Below, piece by piece: positions 5,720-9,263 of a stretch of 9,263 bases of DNA. The position numbers were made by a program, and so were the translations under genes. The DNA comes from an uncultured Phascolarctobacterium sp. GTDB taxonomy: Bacteria > Bacillota > Negativicutes > Acidaminococcales > Acidaminococcaceae. The stretch is taken from NCBI GenBank assembly GCA_900552855.1, contig USBG01000059.1, positions 1 to 9,263 of the forward strand. The letters are read 5' to 3'. The notes beneath the pieces are model-generated. The model saw nothing but the letters and a program-made list of their open reading frames with translations, was not told the origin of the DNA and ran no database searches. Each line of letters starts with the position of its first letter. Positions within the stretch are counted from its first letter, which is position 1.

Positions 5720-5844
5720 GCGATTATTTTTAATTGCTTTTCGCACATATTAAATAATCAGCGACGATCTGAAAGCAAGGAGAAAAGCTTGCGTACCTTG
5801 CTGTAGGTAAAGTCGCTGATTATAATGTGCGAAAGAAAAGCAAT
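5720..5844. repeat. 125-bp foldable repeat element, copy 1 (upstream of rpsF)
   Basis: Inverted arms fold the whole element. ATTGCTTTTC (5733-5742) pairs with GAAAAGCAAT (5835-5844), GCACAT (5743-5748) with ATGTGC (5825-5830), ATAATCAGCGAC (5754-5765) with GTCGCTGATTAT (5812-5823), and AGCAAGG (5774-5780) with CCTTGCT (5796-5802). The first 41 bases (5720-5760) are identical to 8996-9036 in copy 2, and AAAGCTTGCGTACCTTGC in the centre is identical too. GCAAG can alternatively pair with the nearer CTTGC, so two inner folds compete. A minus-strand TATAAT (5824-5819) lies in the right arm and might drive rpsF, but no good -35 box accompanies it. It could be a structured RNA or leader, a MITE-like element, or a recombination site. 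Confidence 0.8.
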
Positions 5845-5870
5845 GTATATAAATTAGCTGGCTTGTTTTT

Positions 5871-5892
5871 TTGTGCTGCAAGCACTGTTTTA
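5871..5892. repeat. Small hairpin repeat, copy B
   Basis: TTGTGCT-GCA-AGCAC followed by TGTTTTA. Compared with copies A and C the last stem pair is changed from C-G to T-A on both arms, so the stem is kept. It lies 26 bases from the right end of the 125-bp element, about the same placement as copy C. Confidence 0.75.
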
Positions 5893-5925
5893 TAATAAAT
5901 TGCTATAACCTTTTTATATTAAATA

Positions 5926-5934
5926 TGATATAAT
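5926..5934 (+). promoter_or_regulatory. Extended -10 promoter of the predicted small RNA
   Basis: TGATATAAT is an extended -10 element (TG-n-TATAAT, hexamer 5929-5934). No good -35 box stands 17 bases upstream, which extended -10 promoters tolerate. Transcription would begin near 5941. Confidence 0.6.
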
Positions 5935-5940
5935 TAACAG

Positions 5941-6060
5941 CAGGGAGATCCCACACTCCCTTATTTTAACCCCTAAGTCATACAACATCCCACATAAGTA
6001 TGACCAACCTTTCAACAATCCCACAGAAAAAGCCCAAGCGATCGTTGCTTGGGCTTTTTC
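5941..6060 (+). ncRNA. Predicted small RNA (about 120 nt) with three exposed ATCCCACA motifs
   Basis: Between an extended -10 promoter and a strong terminator lies a segment with no start codon behind a ribosome site, but with clear RNA folding. Hairpin 1 is GGGAG-ATCCCACA-CTCCC (5943-5960); the motif is exactly the 8-base loop. Hairpin 2 pairs GTCATAC (5977-5983) with GTATGAC (5998-6004), and its 14-base loop holds ATCCCACA in the centre (5987-5994) with three bases on each side. A third ATCCCACA (6018-6025) lies unpaired before the terminator stem. Exposed C-rich UCCC motifs are a known feature of Firmicutes small RNAs such as RsaE, which pair with G-rich ribosome sites of target mRNAs. A trans-acting regulator is therefore likely by analogy; targets, or a role in plasmid copy control, are not known. 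Confidence 0.6.
6027..6059. terminator. Bidirectional intrinsic terminator
   Basis: AAAAAGCCCAAGC (6027-6039) pairs with GCTTGGGCTTTTT (6047-6059) around a 7-base loop, with U-tracts on both strands. It ends the predicted small RNA on the plus strand and the small gene at 6077-6343 on the minus strand. Confidence 0.92.
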
Positions 6061-6076
6061 TATTTAAAGATATATA

Positions 6077-6343
6077 TTATTTTTCAGAAGTGAGTTTGTT
6101 TAATTTTACAATTTCAAATTCACCTATTAAAATACCACCAATTATACCATTGTAGTTGTTGATGTTATCAAAATTACTGAAATTCCCCCAATCACCACTT
6201 AATCCCCATTTTTCAGACAGAAAGAATTTAGCGTGATCGTCTCCAAAAGGGAGATATTCACCATATTTATTTTTTAACTCAAATTTTTCATTCAATGCAA
6301 CTCCCAGAAGTTTTGCAATGGCTGCAATATGATTTACATTCAT
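6077..6343 (-). CDS. Small hypothetical protein, phage/plasmid-like
   Basis: An 88-residue protein without a recognised domain. Start ATG at 6343 is supported by AAAGGTGG about 8 bases upstream, the same ribosome-site form as the gene at 529. The opening MNVNHIAAIAKLLGVALNEKFELK resembles the 'IAxLLGVxLxExFxI' beginning of many small phage and mobile-element proteins of Firmicutes, a likeness only. The middle is rich in Asn, Gly and aromatic residues (KWGLSGDWGNFSNFDN) and the end is Lys-rich. No signal peptide or membrane segment. It has its own extended -10 promoter (6379-6387), and the 9-bp repeat array covers the -35 region and beyond, so it may be controlled by the partition DNA-binding protein. 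It ends in the bidirectional terminator at 6027-6059. Confidence 0.75.
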   Translation of the reverse strand: MNVNHIAAIAKLLGVALNEKFELKNKYGEYLPFGDDHAKFFLSEKWGLSGDWGNFSNFDNINNYNGIIGGILIGEFEIVKLNKLTSEK

Positions 6344-6378
6344 TATTTTCCCACCTTTTCCAAATCATAACTACAACT

Positions 6379-6387
6379 ATTATAACA
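6379..6387 (-). promoter_or_regulatory. Extended -10 promoter of the 88-residue gene
   Basis: On the minus strand TGTTATAAT (6387-6379) is an extended -10 element, 36 bases upstream of the ATG at 6343. The 9-bp repeat array begins only a few bases upstream and would cover the -35 region, so array-binding proteins could repress it. Confidence 0.6.
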
Positions 6388-6389
6388 TA

Positions 6390-6464
6390 CCATATATAAG
6401 ATATATAGGAAGTATAGAATATATAAATTTATATGTTTTATATGTTCTATATATCTTATATGTA
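6390..6464. repeat. Symmetric array of eight 9-bp-spaced TATAT repeats; candidate centromere or operator
   Basis: On the plus strand TATAT starts at 6430, 6439, 6448 and 6457; on the minus strand the same motif (once TATAC) starts at 6425, 6416, 6407 and 6398. Every step is 9 bp, giving four units in each direction around a dyad at about 6427. Units read TATATGTTT, TATATGTTC, TATATATCT, TATATGTAT on one side and TATATATTC, TATACTTCC, TATATATCT, TATATATG on the other. Part is a perfect 15-bp inverted repeat (6394-6408 with 6447-6461). It lies just beyond the terminator of the partition operon. Ribbon-helix-helix partition proteins bind short regularly spaced repeats, so this may be their site; an origin role is also possible. 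Confidence 0.75.
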
Positions 6465-6475
6465 TATATTAAAAA

Positions 6476-6510
6476 TGTAAGCACTTAGGAATTGAGCCAA
6501 AGTGCTTACA
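6476..6510 (-). terminator. Terminator of the helicase-parA operon
   Basis: TGTAAGCACTT (6476-6486) pairs with AAGTGCTTACA (6500-6510), loop 13 bases, and the minus strand then has TTTTT. It begins 7 bases after the stop of the 54-residue gene and so ends the four-gene operon. Confidence 0.85.
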
Positions 6511-6517
6511 TATAGTG

Positions 6518-6682
6518 TCAATATTCTTCTACTTTAAAGGTTACTTTGTGATTCTTGTTCTCTGCAACCAAAGTTTTTTTCATGTCGTCAACCATTACGT
6601 TGTTATCAAGAGCTGCTTGTACAACATCTACCAGCTTCTCATCATCTAGGTATGCCCAGATAGTTTTTCTCTTATATATCAT
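6518..6682 (-). CDS. 54-residue protein, last gene of the partition operon
   Basis: An open frame too short for routine gene calling but well supported. ATG at 6682 is preceded by a perfect AAAGGAGG ribosome site (6688-6695) that overlaps the stop of the ParG-like gene, and the stop is followed by the operon terminator. The protein reads MIYKRKTIWAYLDDEKLVDV then VQAALDNNVMVDDMKKTLVA, with an acidic end. The first 10 residues are basic and aromatic and could form a beta-strand; the rest is largely helical in character. No cysteines, membrane segment or known motif. Its place directly after a ParA/ParG-like pair suggests a role in segregation or its regulation, but that is inferred from context only. 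Confidence 0.72.
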   Translation of the reverse strand: MIYKRKTIWAYLDDEKLVDVVQAALDNNVMVDDMKKTLVAENKNHKVTFKVEEY

Positions 6683-6694
6683 ATTAGCCTCCTT

Positions 6695-6964
6695 TTATTC
6701 GTTAGACTTATGTTTGTCGTTGTATTCAATAACGGCCTGTATGAAATATTCAGCTAAACTGATTCCATCATTCATAGCGTTAATTTTAGCTTGTCTGTGC
6801 ACGTCGGGAGGAAAAGGAACATTGTACATTTTTACAGGTTTCTTGCTAGAAGATTTAGCGATTTTTGGTATGGGGGTTGCTTCGTTTTCAGCGGGCTTAG
6901 TACCAGAAATAAAGCTTTCCATAACATCAGCTGAAGGAATTTTAGGGTTAGATGGAATTTTCAT
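6695..6964 (-). CDS. Ribbon-helix-helix partition protein (ParG-like)
   Basis: An 89-residue DNA-binding protein, by position the centromere-binding partner of the ParA ATPase. Residues 1-44 are Pro/Ser/Lys-rich and probably disordered, like the mobile tail of ParG that stimulates ParF. Residues 45-85 have the ribbon-helix-helix pattern: strand VKMYNVPFP, helix PDVHRQAKINAMNDG, turn, helix SLAEYFIQAVIEYNDK. The start ATG at 6964 has AGGAG (6974-6978) 9 bases upstream, and the gene begins 16 bases after the parA stop. Such proteins bind short repeats both for segregation and autorepression; the 9-bp arrays at 6390-6464 and 9180-9263 are the obvious candidates. Fold confident from pattern; pairing with ParA from context. 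Confidence 0.82.
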   Translation of the reverse strand: MKIPSNPKIPSADVMESFISGTKPAENEATPIPKIAKSSSKKPVKMYNVPFPPDVHRQAKINAMNDGISLAEYFIQAVIEYNDKHKSNE

Positions 6965-6980
6965 TTTCTTTTTCTCCTGT

Positions 6981-7649
6981 CTACATGATAGTCATAATTT
7001 CTTCGATAAGGGATTCAAGTTCTGCAGCAGCCTTTTCTGTATGACGTTTTACTTTGGAATACTCGATAACATTCATACCGCAGCACAAGGATTCTTTGTA
7101 GGCAACTCTATTAAGTAACTTGGAATGCATAAGCTTAACCTGGTATTTTTCACACGCTTCTTCGATTGATTCCTTGATGCCCTTAGCCATATTTTGCTTA
7201 GGATCATATTCATTAAGCAGCAGGTATGTATTCTCAATAGTAAAATAGTTACGCCATTCTTCTAATGTATTAAGCACATCATCTGTTACCCAATAGTCTA
7301 GGCCACTTGCTTTAAGAGGAATTATAAGCATACCGAACATAGCACAAGCTACTGTAGCTCTTGTTAATTCGTTATCACCTGCACCAGCATCTATAACAAC
7401 ATAGTCAAAATTAGAGTAATTTTGAATGTCTTTGAATAAAGATTTAGGCTTCATAGTAATTGCACTAATGGTAGCCAGTTCTGGATTATCGTTACGGACA
7501 TTGATTACCTTTAAAGATGAATTTTGCTTTTCATCCATATCAATAAGCAAAACCTTATATCCTAATACACCTAGTCCGGTAGCAATATTTACAGAAATAG
7601 TAGTTTTACCAGTACCACCTTTAGAATTAACAACACTTATTACTTTCAT
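6981..7649 (-). CDS. parA: ParA-type partition ATPase (ParF subgroup size)
   Basis: A 222-residue deviant-Walker ATPase that moves plasmid copies apart by binding nucleoid DNA in the ATP state. It shows KGGTGKTT (10-17) with the signature Lys10 of the ParA/MinD class, the A' motif VLLIDMDEKQNS with D37 and D39, and Walker B YVVIDAGAGDNE with D87. It has no N-terminal helix-turn-helix, so it belongs to the short type Ib group that relies on a small partner for DNA binding and repression, which fits the ribbon-helix-helix gene 16 bases downstream. The ATG at 7649 lies within the end of the helicase gene (23-base overlap), behind GGAGGAG (7657-7663), implying translational coupling. All catalytic residues are intact. 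Confidence 0.93.
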   Translation of the reverse strand: MKVISVVNSKGGTGKTTISVNIATGLGVLGYKVLLIDMDEKQNSSLKVINVRNDNPELATISAITMKPKSLFKDIQNYSNFDYVVIDAGAGDNELTRATVACAMFGMLIIPLKASGLDYWVTDDVLNTLEEWRNYFTIENTYLLLNEYDPKQNMAKGIKESIEEACEKYQVKLMHSKLLNRVAYKESLCCGMNVIEYSKVKRHTEKAAAELESLIEEIMTIM

Positions 7650-8913
7650 AGTTTAGCTCCTCCTGTTCAATAAAGTTATAAAAATCAATGACGTTTCTTG
7701 ATGTCATTAGATACTTTGGATTAATATATCCATTTTTAATATATAAGCCTTTAGCATCAGTAGCACGAGATAGAGCTACATAAAGCTGACCAGCACTAAA
7801 GCAGTAAGGATTTAAATTAGCATTGCTGAAAGTTTGCCCTTGGCTTTTGTGTATAGTTATTGCATAAGCAAGCTTAATGGGAAGTTGTGTGTATAAACCG
7901 ATAATATCCTTTTTTAGTTTGCCATTTTCTACTATATAATTAACTACTTCCCACGTATGGAGAGGTACTTCTACAGCGATGTTATTATTGTCGAATTTGA
8001 CAAATACGCTGTTATTTCCATAGCCTACAACATATCCCATAGAACCGTTCTTATAAAAGCCCTGCTCGTCATTTATAAGCGTCATTACTCTTGCTCCTAA
8101 TTTTAAAGTTATTTCATCATCCACAACTTTGTCACCTTCAGATACTTTGCCTGTTATAGAAATACAGAAAGACTTTTCAGCAGTTTTTAGTTTACCAAGA
8201 TTTTCCATGTTAAATTCATCTGCTTCTAAGTTGGTGCTGCAAAGATATATAGCTCCTTTTTGCCAATTAGTGGCACAGTTGCAAGAGAACCAATTTAAGG
8301 AATTTTTATTACCAAATCTTGCGTTATTTAGAGCAGTGATGAATTCTGGAGCGTTTTGTCTTACCACCTGCTTCAGAATAATGTTGCGGAATTGCATTTT
8401 ACACCATTCCGGAGTTTGAAATGCGAATCCTTCATTTATGGATTTATTCCATAATTTTTCTAACATTGTCTTATGATAGTTAGTCATCACTGGTGGAAGC
8501 TGCAGAAAGTCGCCTACAACTATAAGCTGCTTATGAGAATTACTAAGTTTCATAGCTTTTTCAAATGCTCTGATAACATAAGCAAAAACATCAAAACGTA
8601 ACATAGAGATTTCATCTATTATTACGACATCTGCAGCTTTTACAGCATCAGTTATTTTGGCAATTCTAGTCAATGGTCCAATAGGTTCAATAGGAACTTT
8701 AAAAGCTCTATGAACAGTGCTGCCATTAATGTTGATAGCAGCAATTCCCGTAGGAGCTGTTACCATTACATTTTTACCAATATTTTTACAATGTTCTACA
8801 TAGGCTTTTAAAAGATAGCTTTTGCCAGTACCAGCATTACCACTGAGGAATACATTTACTCCACTAGCCATAATTTCAAAAGCCATAGTCTGCTCATTGT
8901 TTAAGCTAAACAT
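7627..8913 (-). CDS. Pif1-like SF1 DNA helicase
   Basis: A 428-residue 5'-3' helicase of the Pif1/RecD2 branch. Motifs in order: I GNAGTGKS (25-32), Ia TAPTGIAA (52-59), II VIIDEISM (D100, E101), III VVGDFLQLPPV (132-142), IV LKQVVRQ with R185, the Pif1-type 'LGARVMTLINDE...NGSMGYVVGY' segment, V ITIHKSQGQTF (352-362), and VI YVALSRATD (378-386). It is close to the minimal Pif1 core, with no extra domains. The ATG at 8913 is chosen because AGGAGG (8922-8927) lies 8 bases upstream; the in-frame GTG at 8922 overlaps that site. A GC-rich hairpin (8931-8949) adjoins the ribosome site. It heads the operon helicase-parA-parG-like-54aa, downstream of the second copy of the 125-bp element. It probably assists plasmid replication or resolves fork barriers. 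Confidence 0.93.
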   Translation of the reverse strand: MFSLNNEQTMAFEIMASGVNVFLSGNAGTGKSYLLKAYVEHCKNIGKNVMVTAPTGIAAININGSTVHRAFKVPIEPIGPLTRIAKITDAVKAADVVIIDEISMLRFDVFAYVIRAFEKAMKLSNSHKQLIVVGDFLQLPPVMTNYHKTMLEKLWNKSINEGFAFQTPEWCKMQFRNIILKQVVRQNAPEFITALNNARFGNKNSLNWFSCNCATNWQKGAIYLCSTNLEADEFNMENLGKLKTAEKSFCISITGKVSEGDKVVDDEITLKLGARVMTLINDEQGFYKNGSMGYVVGYGNNSVFVKFDNNNIAVEVPLHTWEVVNYIVENGKLKKDIIGLYTQLPIKLAYAITIHKSQGQTFSNANLNPYCFSAGQLYVALSRATDAKGLYIKNGYINPKYLMTSRNVIDFYNFIEQEELNYESNKCC

Positions 8914-8930
8914 TAAATACACCTCCTGCC

Positions 8931-8949
8931 CGCCGTAGAGCTTACGGCG
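8931..8949 (-). promoter_or_regulatory. GC-rich hairpin beside the helicase ribosome site
   Basis: CGCCGTA (8931-8937) pairs with TACGGCG (8943-8949) around a 5-base loop, ending 3 bases before the AGGAGG of the helicase gene. It has no T-run, so it is not a terminator; it could tune translation or mark an RNA end. The bases 8950-8995 show nothing recognisable. Confidence 0.55.
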
Positions 8950-8995
8950 AGCTATATCTATGCATAACAGAGACTATCTGCTACGCCTACTACCT

Positions 8996-9120
8996 GCGAT
9001 TATTTTTAATTGCTTTTCGCACATATTAAATAATCAAAGGCGAACTGTAGGCAAGGGGGAAAGCTTGCGTACCTTGCCGTAGGTGGTAGCCTTGATTATA
9101 ATATGTGCGGGAAAAGCAAT
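8996..9120. repeat. 125-bp foldable repeat element, copy 2 (upstream of the helicase operon)
   Basis: Same size and orientation as 5720-5844. ATTGCTTTTC (9009-9018) pairs with GAAAAGCAAT (9111-9120), GCACATAT (9019-9026) with ATATGTGC (9101-9108), and ATAATCAAAGGC (9030-9041) with GCCTTGATTAT (9089-9099) leaving one bulged A. GGCAAGG (9050-9056) pairs with CCTTGCC (9072-9078). Stem bases that differ from copy 1 differ on both arms: GCGAC/GTCGC becomes AGGC/GCCT, and AGCAAGG/CCTTGCT becomes GGCAAGG/CCTTGCC. The bases just outside the fold on the left (8996-9008) are also shared. It ends 83 bases before the helicase start, as copy 1 ends 45 bases before rpsF. Confidence 0.8.
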
Positions 9121-9135
9121 TTAATAACTATGATA

Positions 9136-9157
9136 TTGTGCCATAGGCACTGTTTTA
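9136..9157. repeat. Small hairpin repeat, copy C
   Basis: TTGTGCC-ATA-GGCAC followed by TGTTTTA. It differs from copy A only in the loop. It stands 15 bases beyond the right end of the second 125-bp element, so large element plus small hairpin form one composite module at both sites. Confidence 0.75.
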
Positions 9158-9179
9158 GCTGTCTTTCCCCACATATAGT

Positions 9180-9263
9180 TATATGTTTATATAGACTTAT
9201 ATATTTTATATATCTTATACAGTGTATATGAATTATATAAACATATAATATTACATATGTTAT
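9180..9263. repeat. Second AT-rich array with mostly 9-bp-spaced TATAT units, running off the window end
   Basis: TATA-starting units begin at 9180, 9188, 9198, 9207, 9216, 9225 and 9234, mostly 9 bp apart (TATATATTT, TATATATCT, TATACAGTG, TATATGAAT, TATATAAAC), with less regular ATATAATAT and TACATATGT following. TATATATCT is shared exactly with the array at 6390-6464. It lies upstream of the helicase-parA operon, where an autorepressor/centromere site would be expected. The full extent is not visible. Confidence 0.65.

Noticed and set aside
5800..5850. Firm promoter call for rpsF from TATAAT in the right arm of the 125-bp element
   Set aside because: No acceptable -35 box at 16-18 bases in either copy; TTGCTT stands only 13 bases away. 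The TATAAT may simply be part of the stem.
6555..7118. 187-codon plus-strand open frame across the ParG-like and parA genes
   Set aside because: Both minus-strand genes have family motifs and ribosome sites; this frame has neither and is a shadow.
4889..9157. CRISPR array or tracr-like repeats suggested by GTTTTA tails
   Set aside because: Only three copies, hundreds to thousands of bases apart, without regular spacers or cas genes.

Overview
The window looks like part of a plasmid (or plasmid-like integrated element) from a diderm Firmicute of the class Negativicutes. The best host clue is the gene at 2231-3529: a signal peptide, one S-layer homology (SLH) domain, a short coiled coil and a beta-barrel ending in phenylalanine. 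This is the OmpM-type porin layout of Veillonella, Megamonas, Phascolarctobacterium and relatives. The sequence is AT-rich. Genus cannot be fixed from the sequence alone.

Layout. (i) 1-1257, plus strand: the C-terminal end of a type IA topoisomerase with two zinc ribbons, then an acidic coiled-coil protein with a C-terminal membrane anchor, closed by a bidirectional terminator. (ii) 1285-1885, minus strand: a complete DinJ/YafQ toxin-antitoxin pair behind a consensus promoter. (iii) 1980-3594, plus strand: the SLH porin, with a long leader that can fold and its own strong terminator. (iv) 3619-4788, plus strand: a shortened DnaB-family ATPase lacking the arginine-finger residue. (v) 4975-5323, minus strand: an unrecognised gene broken by a one-base shift. 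(vi) 5391-5675, minus strand: an intact ribosomal protein S6 gene without its usual ssb and rpsR partners. (vii) 5941-6060, plus strand: a probable small RNA showing the same 8-nt C-rich motif three times. (viii) 6077-6343, minus strand: a small unknown protein. (ix) 6518-8913, minus strand: an operon of Pif1-like helicase, ParA, a ribbon-helix-helix ParG-like protein and a previously uncalled 54-residue protein.

Repeats. Two AT-rich arrays with a 9-bp period bracket the partition operon (6390-6464 and 9180 to the window end). The first is a symmetric 4+4 inverted array. They are good candidates for the centromere/operator bound by the ribbon-helix-helix protein. A 125-bp foldable element occurs twice in the same orientation, upstream of rpsF (5720-5844) and of the helicase operon (8996-9120). 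The two copies share a 41-bp identical block and differ by paired changes that keep the stems. A small hairpin motif occurs three times (4889, 5871, 9136), two of them beside the large element, also with one compensatory pair.

How it fits together: ParA, the ParG-like protein and the 9-bp arrays would segregate the element. DinJ/YafQ would stabilise it after segregation. The topoisomerase, Pif1-like helicase and DnaB-like ATPase would serve its DNA metabolism. The porin and S6 are host-type cargo. The duplicated structured element and the small RNA are the least explained parts and the best candidates for something undescribed.
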